Below are positions 34,467 through 47,211 of a stretch of 64,000 bases of DNA, one piece after another. Each line of letters opens with the position of its first letter. The first letter of the stretch is position 1. A model generated the notes under the pieces. That model saw only the letters and a program-made list of their open reading frames with translations. It did not search any database and was not told the origin of the DNA. The DNA comes from Chirona hameri (taxonomy: Eukaryota; Arthropoda; Thecostraca; Balanomorpha; Balanidae): assembly GCA_036785665.1 (NCBI GenBank), contig JAXIVJ010000162.1, positions 251,001 through 315,000 of the forward strand, read 5' to 3'. Position numbers and translations under genes: made by a program.

Positions 34467-35928
34467 GTGTACACTTCACTGTCGGAAGCATTTTTAGAAT
34501 TTTGAACGCGGAAACAATATACGGATGTTCATTTGATTGCAACAACTGTGTTTATCACATTGGGAAATGTCAAGGAAAAAAAACGATATAAAGAGCTTAC
34601 AAAGCAAGCTGCCTCGCAATAGGTAAAAGACATGATTTGTTATTAAGAAAACTGTAGCTTACAATTAGTAAGAAGCCAGCTGTTCACCATATCCTGATGG
34701 ACAATTCACATCGTCCTAACATTTGAAACAAACACTAGTACGGATACGTAAATGGACTATGACTATGCATGGACAGTGGACACTAGACACTCACTGCAGT
34801 GCTTGAGACACGGCACTGGCGAATGTTTCACACTGAAGGTTCACTTCACTCTGTAGTAAATCCTTGGTGTGAAACTTGACCCTGCACTGGTAAGTGCAGG
34901 ACCAGGCAGTACAGGTAACGTTACCTACGTGAGGCAAGAACTAATGTTGGGATACACTAGTTATACTGATTGCCTGCACCCAAGGGCACCGCCATCTTCC
35001 GAAAGTTGGGGAGGACGGAGGCATTCTGAAGTCGATTCTTTCCATGCAACGCCCATAGGCGTATTGTTAAAATGCGAAAATATTGGAGGGGGACACGTGT
35101 CCCCTGTCCCCCCTGTGGCGGAGCCCCTGTCTGCACTGTGCGTACCGTATTCTGCCCTCAGAACATTTTTGAACGTTTGTCAGTTCAGTAATTGTAACCA
35201 TGCCGTCAACATGTATTTATTTATGGTCGTAAAGTGGAAATATGATTAGTTCTACCTTAGATACGTAAATTAAGAGAATGCGACCCTTATTATGGGCAAC
35301 ATGCCTTACTTGAGAGTGCAGACTTAAATAAAATTGGACAACACGCGGAACAAAGCAGTACCACAAATGTAGTAGTGAGCATCATGTCACTAAAACGCTG
35401 CTGGTCACGATTTAGCAATATGATGACTGGGTGTCCCTATGTCATCAAGTGTGAACATGAGTGCATTTTGCCCGTTCTGGTCACGTTCACTGTTCTAAAT
35501 CAACAACGATCGACGACGACAACGACGATAATATTGATGATGGATATTAAATATACCGTAAATGTCACAGAAATCACCACCTATCTCTACTCTACCCCTA
35601 CCAAACTACCACCCACTCCTTAACCCTCGTCCGACGGGGGGAGGGGTCCTAAAATGACCCCCTGGTGTTTTCCTTGCATAACGTTTTACATATACGGCGA
35701 ATCTTGCTGAAATTTGCAGCAGCTGAGTTTACAACAATGATACGCAAGGGGTGTAACTTCGGAAATGAGATTGGGGATGCAAATAGTAGTGGGGGGTCCT
35801 CCTGGCAAGTTATCACGGGGCCTCTTGACAAGTTGGCAGGGGGGCCTCCAGTTTATCGCCCCTGATATGTTCGCAAGTAAGCTGACGTTATGAAACGTAT
35901 GTGTTGCCACCACGTCAGGTGAGTGGCT
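34467..35928. other. Spacer downstream of copy 7
   Basis: This is the block-B counterpart of 5647-7105: type I flank, short repeat (about 35001-35070), and conserved spacer block with an 82-codon frame at 35375-35623. An alternative frame of 126 codons (34869-35249) exists only because of small indels in the short repeat. No gene is called. Confidence 0.55.
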
Positions 35929-38877
35929 TTAACCCGCGCCCCGCTGGAGGGGAGGGACAAATCCCCACCCCGGATGTTCTCAATAACTTAAAAACGATGA
36001 CAGATAACGACTTGCAACTTGCAGTACCTTATTTGGCATCAATTCCACATCTTCTCAACAAATTTTACTGACATTGATTGAGTACTTTTGGAGATAATGA
36101 CGTTTTAATGACGTCATGTTATGCCATTTTTGGTGAAAAACGAGAAATGTTTAAAAATCGTACAAAACCGAATTTTAAAGCAAATTGCAAATAAAAAACT
36201 TCAAGAGAAAGTAAATGAGATTCACTTCAAAATTTCGATCTCGGAATTTCAATTTTGTTTGGTTTTGGACCCCTAAAAATAAACAAAACTATTTTGTTTT
36301 CTTCAGAAAACTTTCCTTAAAATCTTTTTTGAAGATATTAAAAAAATGGAATATATATGACAGAATTAAGTATGGACGATACCCAAGCCAAATATCAAAG
36401 CAATATCTGTATTTTTACTGGCTATTGCTCCCTATGTATAAGTTACTCTTGACGTCATTTTTTTAAGTTACGTTTTTTGGCTTGTATTGACCAGAAACAG
36501 ACAAATGCATGCTACTGCTGTATTTCTGAGACAAATCTGGTCTAAAACATGCCTTTTTATTTTGATTAATCAATTTCGAATGTTGACCTTATGACCTGAC
36601 CTTGACCTTATATGGTGTCAGGTTGTAAAAATGGCTTCTACTATCGAGTTGTACGTGTAGAATAACCCATAAAACATGTGTCGCATGACTTTCGTAGAAC
36701 TCTTGCCAAACCTTTTTGTGACCTGAGAAGCATCACACACCTTGACCTTTGCCTACAATTTCACTTTCGCTTATACGGGAGATGCAATATATCTTTGAGA
36801 GCACCTTGTGAGATAATAGTCGCAATTTAAGGCTTTGGATGGAAAGTATGGCCCAAAAACTAAAATACCTCAGTTCTGATCTTTGACTTTCTGACCTATG
36901 ACCTTAAAAAACACATTTTAAGCACTCTCCAATTTATCTCGTTCTGACCTTTCGATCGCCGCCTTGTGCGTCTCGCTGCGGGCATTGGTTCGGAAGATAC
37001 GAGGGGGGATTTCCCCTCCCCAGCGGGGCGCATTCGGCTGGAGACCCCAGCGGGGTGCCGTTTAAGTTTATTTTCACTATCATTAGCAGCGCATGTGTAG
37101 GTTGGTGTGCATAGGTACAATTAGTTGTATAGTACTGCTGTATTTTCTTGTCTCATAACAATATTTTACGTAAAGTATTTTAGATACCATAATTTTTGCA
37201 GCACACTGCAGTAGCTATATGAATAGATCATTTAACTTCAAAATCACACATCGAACTCTAATGCCTGAATTGACGTCCAACAATTCAACAGTAATGCAAA
37301 TAATTACTTTTACGACGAAACAAAAATGTACAGACACATAACAATTACATTATCTAACTAGTATGACCATTAGAAATGAGCCAAAATTGCTGAAGTCTGA
37401 ATATTTAGAATCGTAGAAATAGAAAAGTAGTGAAAAGGAGAAGCAGAATTAGGTACTGGAATATATATACGCAAGGACAAATAGAAGGCTTTAATGATTT
37501 CCGACTTTGTAGAACTTATTAACGATAAACGCACTGTGGGTGCACTTTTTGCCGAACTATCCGATTCCTGCAGTGATTGCAGTTTTCAAGAGCTGTCGAT
37601 TGCTTTTCTCCGTTTGTTCTTAGCCATCATAGTTCCCGAGATATTTGGGGTGTTCGAAGCGAAGTCCTAAAACTGGAAAATCTGACCTTTGATGACCTCT
37701 GGTGACCTCAATATTGACCTGACCTAGAAAAAGACCGAATACTTTCGATAGAGCTTGTCTCAAGCTATCGAACGCCGTTTTCCGCTTGTCAGAGAACGCT
37801 TGTTGTTCACGCTTGTTTTCCGCTAGAAATCCACAGAAAACGCTTAAATTTGACCAGTTTTCACCAGGTGCCTATACCATTCTTGTGCCAAATACAAAGA
37901 TCCAAGTCATATTTGTGTTGTGTGACCTCTACGAGGCCAACTCAGGTGACCCAAGAGGTTACGTGTTTTTTTGTATTCAATTGCCAAATGAAGGTAGAGT
38001 TATCAACAATGTGCATCGCTCGTCGAGACACGTTGATTGATGTAAAATTTGAACTTGATCTGCCTTGACCTGAGCACAGGACAGGTCAATTTTCGAATAT
38101 GACCTAACTAGGTCATGATCATCCGATATACCATTCGATGTGTCTCGACAGAGAAACACAATGGTGAAAACTATAAGTATCACTCTATGATGCGTATCTC
38201 AAAAGTTATTCCTTAAAACAATTCCGCTATTTTGAGAATGTTTCACGTTCGATGGCCTTCCCTGAGTTAGCTATTGACCCCAAATCAAATCTGATGAAGC
38301 CTGAGTGACAACAAATTACATTATCTTTCGCACTGGCGGATCCAGCTTCTCTCCGTGGGGGCATCTTTTTGTGGCAACAAGGTACCCCCCATTTTTCCCC
38401 GCAGATTTCGGCCGGTCGCCTTACTTTGGTATTCGAGCTAAGAAATTCACTTTTCAAATTCACAAAAAAAATGGTTTTGTTTTTTTTCTACGAAAAAAAG
38501 TTTTTCCATTTTGGACGGTCAAAAACACAAAATTTAGAATATTCGAGATAGCCATTTTGAAGAAAATGTCATTTATTTTCTTTTGACGTTTTCATTTGCA
38601 ATTTGCTTCAAAACTCTATTTTTTACGATAGTTCAAACATTTATCGTTTTTCCGCCAAAAATGGCATGACATGGCGTCATTAAAACATCATTATTTCTTT
38701 CCCACCATACTACATCAATTTAACAGGACTTTGGGTGAGAAGGCGTATAATTGATGCAGCAAAATGTACTGCAAGTTTGACGTTGATATCTATCACAGTT
38801 TTGAAATTATTGAGCAAATCCGGGAGGGGGCTGATTCTGCCCCCCCCCCCCACCACCACCATCGGGGTGCGGGTTAA
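35929..38877. mobile_element. TTAA-flanked long-TIR element, copy in block B
   Basis: TTAA lies at 35929-35932 and 38874-38877. It is colinear with the 7106-10071 element and differs by substitutions and short indels, such as a few bases lost near 37977 and shorter C and CCA runs at the right end. It was carried by block duplication, not independently inserted, because the flanking DNA also matches. Confidence 0.65.
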
Positions 38878-39548
38878 GTGCCACCGAGGCTGCTTGAATT
38901 GCATCAGGTGCGCTGTTTTGTCTATCATTGCAAGGAAGGGATACATACAAACTTCAAATTCAACCACTCAACCACTCATAAAACTTCCGTTTTCATGAAG
39001 TTTTCTCCTAACATCATTGTTTTTCACGTTCAGTGCAGTGAACGTACGGGGGGGAATACTTGTATTGAATGCCCCTCTAAGATACCTGTGGAAGGGGGGT
39101 ATTTATCTCTGATGCCCCCCCCCCCCCTGGATCCGCCAGTCCCAGCAATAACCGCCAAGGAGAGCCTCTGCCAGACACTTACCTAATGGAATTCTTTTGC
39201 CAATTTTCCAAATTTGTTTAAGTAATTGCGAAAGTTGTGTCATGCCGCGAAGCGGCGCGAAATTTTCCGGTTGGGGATGCTTAGATGGCATCAGGTGCGC
39301 TGTTTTCTCTATCATTAAAAAGGGGAGACATACAAACTTCAAATTAAATCACTCGAGAGAAAAATACTTCCTTTTGCATGAAGTTTTCTCATAGGATCAT
39401 TGTTTTTCACGTTCAGTGCAGGGAACGCGCGGGGGGAGGGGGCATACTTGTATTGAATGCCCCCCTCCCAGATTCCTGCAGGGGGGGGGGGGGGGCATCT
39501 GCCCCTGATGCCGATGATGCCCCACTGGATCCGCCAGTAATCTTTCGG
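38878..39548. repeat. GGATCCGCCAGT direct repeats, block B
   Basis: This is the counterpart of 10072-10735, with longer G runs near 39481. It is interrupted at its right edge by the LINE fragment. Confidence 0.5.
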
Positions 39549-40181
39549 ACGTATAGCCTAGTCTTATAGCCTAGCCTGGTCTCCAACATATGAGAAAGAT
39601 TGCTGGTTGTTAGAAAGAGTTCAAAAAAGGGCAACAAAAATGGTTAATTGTCTTGGTAGTTTACATTATGAAGATAGATTAAAGAAATTGGGTATGTTTT
39701 CACTTAGATATAGAAGGCTAAGAGGAGATCTAATTGAAGTCTTCAAATTTGTAAATAGTCAGCAATCTGGATATTTAAAGGGTATGTTTGAGTTCAATAG
39801 GGAAAATCGAGGTAGAGGTCATCAGCATAAACTCATTGTGAAACAAAGTAGGACTAGGCTACGACAGTCATTTTTCAGTAGAAGGGTTGTAGGACATTGG
39901 AATATGCTACCAGGGGATGTCGCTGATGCAGTGACACTTGCTTCCTTCAAAATTAGATTAGATAAATACTTTACAGAGAAGGGATTAGTTCATAAATACT
40001 CGTGGGATTAGCCTTCTTTTATGCAGGTAGAGTGAGGTGATTTGAAGGGGGCGAGACTGGTGGAGGGGGTGGGGGTGGGTGTGGGTGTGGGTGTGGGTGT
40101 GGGTGGGGTGGGGTGCAACCTCGGATGGGCCCAAGAGGCTCTTTGTTGCACTTTTCTTTTATGTCTTTATGTCTTTACGTA
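39549..40181 (+). mobile_element. LINE 3' fragment inserted only in block B
   Basis: The ACGTA at this site is single in blocks A and C. Here it is duplicated (39549-39553 and 40177-40181) around 623 bp of new DNA. An open frame from ~39562 to 40011 encodes the C-terminal tail of a non-LTR reverse transcriptase: WSPTYEKDCWLLERVQKRAT, then the YEDRLKKLGMFSLRYRRLRG core. The 3' end has a TTTATGTC-type short tandem tail, as in CR1-like elements. This is a different element from the two antisense LINEs. Confidence 0.85.
40061..40114. repeat. GTGGGT/GTGTGG minisatellite
   Basis: A G/T-only tract of GGGTGT units lies inside the 3' part of the LINE fragment, just before its tail. Confidence 0.85.
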
Positions 40182-40705
40182 GAGATATAGACGGGGTTTG
40201 GTAAGGACACCCATTTATTGGCAATGCAAAAAATACAATAAACTGTCATTAACTATCAGTCAAAACAACTGTCAGGCAAGCACAAACTGCCATTTTGCAA
40301 TCACATTTTTAACGCAGCCAACGAAGATCTTCTCTGCGTGAGCAGCCAGTGCGCTTTAAATGCCGCAGCAGTCACAGCCCTACGTAGCGCCATCCCATTG
40401 GCCGAAGGTTTTGACGTCATCGAGGCAGGCGCGTACCCACCACTGGGGTCACGGGACCAGTCCCCAGTAACATTTTCGGATTATAACATTACGCCTATGG
40501 GCGTTGCATAGAAAGAATCGACTTCAAAGTGCCTCCGTCCCCACCTACTTTCATAAGGTGGTTACGCCTATGCATCGAGGTTCACCGAGGCTATGGCCGC
40601 TAGAGAGATGACACCACCTGGGTGGGAAGCTATTTACCGCATGCCGCTAACGTTCCGCAACAACATAAATATAAGCTAATTCAAGTGTAAAGTAAGTCAT
40701 AAAGC
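40182..40705. promoter_or_regulatory. CCAAT/CRE promoter-like stretch, block B
   Basis: The reversed CCAAT (ATTGG, about 40397) and TGACGTCA (40412-40419) are conserved relative to block A. The inverted short-repeat arm is also present at about 40480-40550. Confidence 0.35.
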
Positions 40706-40831
40706 ATGGAGGATGATGACCAAATTGAAAAGCCATTATTTCCTCCATATTTAGGCTTTAACTATCCGGAGACGAAGAAGATGCTCCAGAAAAGAAAACT
40801 AGAAATTCGCGATGACCCACCTGCATTTTAA
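40706..40831 (+). CDS. Hypothetical 41-aa protein (small ORF), block B
   Basis: The encoded peptide is the same as that at 11267-11392. The flanking bases do carry substitutions between blocks, for example just upstream in the ACCACCTGGG stretch. The product is not recognised. Confidence 0.4.
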   Translation: MEDDDQIEKPLFPPYLGFNYPETKKMLQKRKLEIRDDPPAF

Positions 40832-41466
40832 TTGGAAACGCGACATATATCTGGCGCTTTTGTATCAACAGCGCCAAAGTCTGACAATTTGTTGACCAAT
40901 ACTCTGCTAAGACATATTGTCGTATGTGCTTCTGTTCTGGCACTTCCGCTCTCAATATTCTGCTAAATAATTGTCTGGGAAAATCAAAATGACCTAGGTC
41001 AAAATAATTTCCCAAATACCATTAACATTAGCCGCAGTGGGCTGAAAGCTTTTCCCAAAAGTACGTGAAAATGTTGAAAGGATATATCGGCATATGGTAA
41101 ATTGTAGTCAATATCAAGGGAAATAAAACCTTCCTAAGAAAGCTGGGCTTTTTAACTTCTAAGGCAATTATGTAAAAAAAAATGTTCAAAGATTACGGTA
41201 GTAGTTTCAAATCGCAAGCTATGAATATATTGCTCTGTCTGTTGTTCAAACTTAGTAAATGAATCAAAATACTGATATCGACTTACGCTTTCGTCTGAGT
41301 CAATTTTTATCAGACTGTCGTGAACGTCCAATCTACCAATCATGACGGTAACCGCGAAATCATGGCGGTACTGCCCCGAGGCGAGCGGCGAGCCACACCC
41401 AACTGAGCGACCACTCCGGCAGCGGCGCGGGCTTTAGTTTTCAAGGACGGCGAACAAGGTGCACGG
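40832..41466. other. Class B upstream region of copy 8
   Basis: Colinear with 11393-12030. No gene or additional site is seen. Confidence 0.6.
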
Positions 41467-41474
41467 TATAAAAG
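41467..41474 (+). promoter_or_regulatory. Class B TATA box of copy 8
   Basis: TATAAAAG lies 82 bp before the ATG. Confidence 0.8.
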
Positions 41475-41548
41475 TGGAGGGCATGTGGCGGGAGGTATAC
41501 ACTCACTGGTCTACGCTCCCAGCACCCGGAGAGCCCAAATCTGCAGAG

Positions 41549-43431
41549 ATGAACGCCAAGCTTGCGGTAAGTGGCTCAGAAGGTTCAGAAGGGGAATTGC
41601 TTAACACGCGCACTGCAGGGGCTTTGCGCCGAACACGAACTGCAGGGGGGGTTGATTTCCGCCCCCCCCCCCCCGAGATCTTGAAAACTACGCAACGTAG
41701 CGAGAAGCGGAAAAAGGCATGTGATAGCTTCATACATGTTCTTTCGAAAGTATATCAGTGTTTTTTTAAGTTAGGTCAAAATTGAGGTCACCAGAGGTCA
41801 TCAAAGGTCAAACTTTCCAGTTTTTTCCTGTTTTAGGACATCGCTCCTGAAATTCCCATATATCTCAGAAACCATGATAGTTAGAAACAAACGGAAAAAA
41901 GCAAACGCCAGCCAGTTAAGTTTGCAATTGCAAATGTGTCCTCAGATTTGATCTCAGGGCAATATTTGAGGCTCCAGAGGTCAAACAAGAAAAAAATCCG
42001 TTTTTTTTGCTAAATCGTTTTTGCTATTAACATTTTACTTAATAAAGATAACGTAAAACTGTTTACGCCATTGTGTTTATCTTGTCAAGGTGCTTTGAGT
42101 GATATATATGGTGACCTTGTTAAGTCAACTTAACGATTTGACCTAAGGTCAAGGTCAAGTGGTGACCCAAGTAGAGCATGTTGCAAATGGGAAGACGTGT
42201 CTTGAAGAGACAAACACATTGATGTCTGTTTTACTTCTCTATCTTCATTATGTCGACAGTTATTGACAAAAAGGTGATGGTGACCTCGCATGACCTCAAA
42301 TGACCCAATAGAGGTCACTGAGCAAAACTTACACTTGGATCATCAAGAATATCCTATAATAAAATGATCCAAAAGTAATTGGACTAGTACCATGCATATC
42401 CTTGCAATAGGAAGTATTTGTATATTTCCCCATTGACTTATCATGGGGAGGTTACGAAATTGACCTGACCTTAGGTCACCGATATCAAAATTTCGAGTGA
42501 AAGGAATTGTAAGCACTGATGCCCTCATGACATCCTGCAAGTTTCAACCTGATCGGTGAAAAACTCTGGCTTTGGTACAACTCCAAACATTTTTGGTTGT
42601 GGGGTCACTTGACCTGGTCTGGTGACCTGACCTGAGATGACCCGAGCATATTTTTTTTCTCAAAGTGTTCGCAATTGATCTCCTAACAGGTGTATCAAAA
42701 CTCGGCGGCGCTGCGCGCCGCCGTTTTTTTCGCTATCTTTGAAAAACCTGAGAGGGGGGGGGGCGGAAATCAACCCCCTGCAGGGCGCGGGTTAACTTCG
42801 CTGTGGTTTTGCCCCCATCTGAATGCTAGATGGTTCGATAATAAAATATTGGAAATAAAAGCAAATATGTTTCATTCAGAATCATCTCTAAAATAAAAAT
42901 GTTCGTACCTATATTACCTTGCATGTCCGTAACAATTATTATTCCTGCAGACATCTATAATTCAATAGTGATCTGATGGACTCCAGCCACAATGTACCCG
43001 TACACCATTATCTGAAAGCTTTGTTACTCCACTCATGCAAACCTCCTAATGTTGTGTATGCTGTTTTGCAGCTGCTATGTCTGGTTGCCCTGGTGGCTGT
43101 TGTCTCTGCTAGCTCTGGCTACGGCGGATACCACGGTGGATACCGCTCCTACGCCGCTCCCTCCTCCTACGGCGGCTACAGACGTGCCAGCCACGGCTAC
43201 GGCGGCTACGGCGGCTACGGCAACGGCTACGGCAACGGCTACGGCAACGGCTACGTCTCCCACGGCCGCCACCGCCGCTCTCTGGCCTACGCCTCGCACG
43301 GATACGGATACGCTCCCCGCAGCTACGGATACGCCTCCCACGGATACGCTCCCCGTAGCTACGGATACGCCTCCCCTGCGTACAGCTATGCTCCCCGTGC
43401 CTACGGATACCGTTCTGCCTACCACCACTAA
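41549..43431 (+). CDS. Gly/Tyr-rich secreted structural protein, copy 8 (intron carries a transposon)
   Basis: The coding region is 41549-41566 joined to 43072-43431 (intron 1505 nt including the TTAA element), giving 125 aa. It is the block-B partner of copy 2 but has three GNGY units (GNGYGNGYGNGY) and the usual GGYRSY. RHRR lies at about residues 72-75. It ends in the RAYG variant. The second codon pair of exon 2 is CTGCTA, where other copies have CTGCTG, without amino-acid change. Downstream it lacks the LINE seen after copies 2 and 9. Confidence 0.83.
41601..42795. mobile_element. TTAA-flanked ~1.2 kb element in the intron of copy 8
   Basis: TTAA lies at 41601-41604 and 42792-42795. It is the block-B copy of the element at 12165-13355, with the same termini and AGGTCA clusters. 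Differences are confined to substitutions and homopolymer lengths. Confidence 0.8.
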
Positions 43432-44763
43432 GTGTACTCTCCACTGTTGGAAGCCTTTTTATAATTTTGGACGCGGAAACAATATACGGATGTTCATTTG
43501 ATTGCAACAACTGTGTTTATGACGTTGAAAAATGTCAAGTCACTAAAAACAACGACATAAAAAGCTTAAAAAGCAAGCTACATCAAAATAGGCAAAAGAC
43601 ATGATTTGTTTTTAAGAAAACTGTAGCTTACAATTAGTAAGAAGCCAGCTGTTCACCATATCCTGATGGACAATTGACATCGTCCTAACATCTGAATCAC
43701 AGTTCTCTTTTATATTTCTTGTCGCATTCTCCTTCTATCACAAATAACATTCCAATTGAACTACCTGACCACAAACATTTAGTAGCTGAACATCAATAGC
43801 GAGCAAATGCATGTGTCTCATGCACGTCACACGTGAATTAAATTGCAAAACGTTCACGTGGCATTTTAAATATATTTTCAAAATATCTGTCCATATACGC
43901 ACTTTTCGAATTATAGGTGTATATTGCATACGGACGCAGTTACTAGGAGGAAGAGGAAAAAGGAGATAAGTGCGAAGAAAAATAAATAAATACAATACAT
44001 AATTTGTACATTTTGAATTCCAATTTCGCGAAAATAATTTCCATTTATCCAAGGCCCTACAAAAAAAGGTTGCTCGAAGTTCTATACCAAAATCATACTA
44101 AATTGTTAAATACCATTGTGTTAACTTATCCATACAGTGGTAATTGCGGTCATAATGCCTCTCAACCTGGCAATTGACAACAACACAATATTTGCGAGAC
44201 TGCAGACTGCAATTAAATTGGACAACACGCGGAACAAAGCAGTACCACGAATGCAGCAGTGAGCATCATGCCACTAAAACGCTGCTGGTCACGATCTAGC
44301 AATATGATGACCTGGTGTCCCTATGTGATCAAGTGTGATCATGAGTGCATTTTGCCCGTTCTGGTCACGTTCACTGTTCTTTATCGCCAACGATCTACGA
44401 CGACAGCGACGATGATATCTACGATGGACATTATATCCACTGTAAATGTCACAGAAATCACCACCTATCTACTCTACCCCTACCAAACTACCACCCCACC
44501 CCTTAAATTTTTAGAGGCCGCCTCGTCTTCCCTCAGCCAGCGACTCTGGCATGGCAGCTTGGCTATGGCGCTCCAGTGCGAGAAATCCCCGTGATCGACG
44601 TCCTATCTCACCAGCTCACGACCATCGAAAGACGCTACCGAGTCCGGCAGCGGGTGATCCTCATGAGTGACTTGCGGAAACCCATGGGAAACACCTGATA
44701 ACTGCACTGCACACAGTGATTCTTCTACGTGTCTCCTAGACTGAAGTATATGCCCAGTCAGGG

Positions 44764-44793
44764 TTGATGACCTGCGTCACAGCAGGTCATCAA
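44764..44793. repeat. Perfect 12-bp-arm inverted repeat
   Basis: TTGATGACCTGC, the spacer GTCACA, and GCAGGTCATCAA. In all other spacers the right arm reads GCAGCGGGAATC or similar, so only this copy has been converted to a perfect hairpin. Confidence 0.9.
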
Positions 44794-45212
44794 TCTAGGG
44801 GGTGTCGGGGCCATGCCTCTAAAAGGACTGAAAGCGACCGGAAACTGACACATTTTCTCATTCTCAAGGAAATCTATAGAACGTTATCAGCGAAAGTTGT
44901 TTTACCAATATGTAATGCACAAGCAAGCGAAATGTGATTATTATTGGTGGAATTGGGTCGTTTTGATTTGTTCCACAAAACCAGGTTCTTGACCGTTCTT
45001 TATCCTCCAGTCCGTCGAAGCAAATCTTGTGAGAAAAACAAATCGAGGAAACGTAGTGTATGCGTCTACTTAGCCCAGGTCTGCTTCTGTCGCGAAAGAT
45101 TTCTGACTAGCAAATTCGAGCGATTACTGTTTCGCTAGACATCACCTAGCAATATGCCTGGCTGGGCAAAACTAATCACTTGTTGTTCAAAACCGAAGGA
45201 AGCGTTTAACAT

Positions 45213-45730
45213 TCATGTTTGTATTCATGTCTGCATGAACGTTTTCAATGTTTTGGATATTTTATCACATCTATTCTAGCCGACTGGGCTGGGGTCGCAA
45301 AATGCATTCTGGAATATGGAGATTTTGATTGATTTAGATGTTAGCTTTACAACTTATATTTAGGTACTCTGAATCCATTAGACTTCACCTGCTTATGCAT
45401 TTTTCAAACGAGAAACCCGAGAAAATAATGTTTTGTTTTCAAACCAAGCACAGTTGATTGAAAGGGTGCAATCATGTTTGTATTCATGTCTGCAAGAACG
45501 TTTTCAATGTTTTGGATCTTTTATCACATCTATTCTAGCCGACTGAGCTTGGGTCGCAAAATGCATTCTGGAATATGGAGATTTTGATTTATTTAGATGT
45601 TAGCTTTACAACTTATATTTAGGTACTCGGAATACATTAGAGACTGCACCTGCTTATGCATTTTTCAAGCGAAAAACCCGAGAAAATAATGTTTTGTTTT
45701 CAAACCAAGCACAGTTGATTGAAAGGATGG
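45213..45730. repeat. ~259 bp tandem duplication in spacer
   Basis: The segment starting TCATGTTTGTATTCATGTCTGC occurs at 45213 and again at 45472. Both run through GCAAAATGCATTCTGG to AGTTGATTGAAAGG. Other spacers have one copy. The two units differ at a few positions (for example GATTGATTTAG versus GATTTATTTAG). Confidence 0.88.
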
Positions 45731-46391
45731 ATCAGATTGTCTCAGACTAGTAATCAATGACAACCATTAATTTGGATTAGAACTGAGTCATCATTCATTG
45801 GAATCAGATTGAACTAGACTGACCTATACGATTTATAGATTTGCATACTCTTCGTCACTTAAACATTGACTTACTTTATCATCAGTGTGTTTTGTTGCCT
45901 CACCTGGTATTGTTAATGTTAATTAATCGCAAGAATCCATACGTTGAGATTGTATCGGCTTCGGTCGGAAAAGCTACATAGATTTTACCTTGATCACTTC
46001 AAAGGTATGGGCACTTATTTCCATGTGTACGCTGACGTTGGATCATATCAAGTTGATTGTATTCAAGCTATCAAGCTGGCGTATTGATAATCGTCACAGT
46101 CTTTCAATTCGATGGTAGGAAAATTCACAAAGTAACTGACACGTTATTTATAATACTTGCAGGATTAAAATTAAATTCTGCTCCTTTTATGTGTCGTTCA
46201 ATTTTCTTCCTATTCGGCATGACATTCAGATTTTCCCCCTGGACGAGAAACATATGGTCAACCTTGCCATGCATCTTCAACGCTGTGGTAGTCCAGGTGC
46301 TTTTTCTGCCATGTAACCACATTCCAACTCCAGAGAAAACCACGCAGCAGAATAGGGGAGTTGGCGTGGCGATTCTGCTCCAGCGATATTA

Positions 46392-46440
46392 TGACGTCAT
46401 CACCAAGGTTGGAACTGCTTGGTAGCGTTAGGTATAAAGA
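46392..46440 (+). promoter_or_regulatory. Class A promoter of copy 9: CRE plus TATA
   Basis: TGACGTCA (46392-46399) is 41 bp upstream of TATAAAGA (46433-46440). The ATG follows at 46514. Confidence 0.8.
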
Positions 46441-46513
46441 CCGTGGTACGCTGGCAGCAGACACACACTCACTGGTCTACTCTCTCAGCAGTCAGAGCTC
46501 CAAGAAAGCCGAG

Positions 46514-47211
46514 ATGAACGCCAAGCTTGCGGTAAGTAGCTCAGAAGGTTGAGAAGGGGAATTGCTTAACTTCGCTGGTGTTTTGCACGCATCTGAATGC
46601 TAGATGGTTCGATAATATCATATTGGAAATAAAAGCAAATATGTTTCATTCAGAATAATCTCTAAAATACAAATGTTCGTACTTATATTACCTTGCATGT
46701 CCGTAACAATTATTATTCCTGCAGACATCTATCATTAAATAGTGATCTGATGCACTCCAGCCACAATGTACCCGTACACCATTATCTGAAAGCTTTGTTA
46801 CTCCACTCATGCAAACCTCCTGATGTTGTGTATACTGTTTTGCAGCTGCTGTGTCTGGCTGCCCTGGTGGCTGTTGTCTCTGCTAGCTCTGGCTACGGTG
46901 GATGCCACGGTAGATACCGCTCCTACGCCGCTCCCTCCTCCTACGGCGGCTACAGACGTGCCAGCCACGGCTACGGCGGCTACGGCGGCTACGGCGGCTA
47001 CGGTGGCTACGGCAACGGCTACGGCAACGGCTACGTCTCCCACGGCCGCCACCGCCGCTCTCTGGCCTACGCCTTGCACGGATACGGATACGCTCCCCGC
47101 AGCTACGGATACGCCTCCCACGGATACGCTCCCCGTAGCTACGGATACGCCTCCCCTGCGTACAGCTATGCTCCCCGTGCCTACGGATACCGTTCTGCCT
47201 ACCACCACTAA
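46514..47211 (+). CDS. Gly/Tyr-rich secreted structural protein, copy 9
   Basis: The coding region is 46514-46531 joined to 46846-47211 (intron 314 nt, GTAAGT donor), giving 127 aa. It has four GGY units and RHRR at 74-77. Two unusual substitutions are seen: GGCHGRY in place of GGYHGGY, which introduces the only Cys in any intact mature family member (about residue 26), and LAYALHG in place of LAYASHG. It ends with RAYG. Downstream is the second LINE copy. Confidence 0.86.

Larger units (their letters stand above)
43432..46391. other. Spacer between copies 8 and 9
   Basis: The spacer is type II with the conserved spacer frame at 44259-44594, where a ~49-bp deletion near 44519 changes its end. 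A perfect 12-bp-arm hairpin lies at 44764-44793. The LINE site near 44800 is empty. The Cys-rich frame is at 44944-45138, followed by a ~259-bp tandem duplication (45213-45730). The last 300 bases are the class A upstream region. No gene is called. Confidence 0.55.

Noticed and set aside
40061..40114. GTGGGT repeat considered as telomeric DNA or a CRISPR-like array
   Set aside because: It is a short G/T minisatellite within a LINE fragment, without spacers and without the telomere motif.
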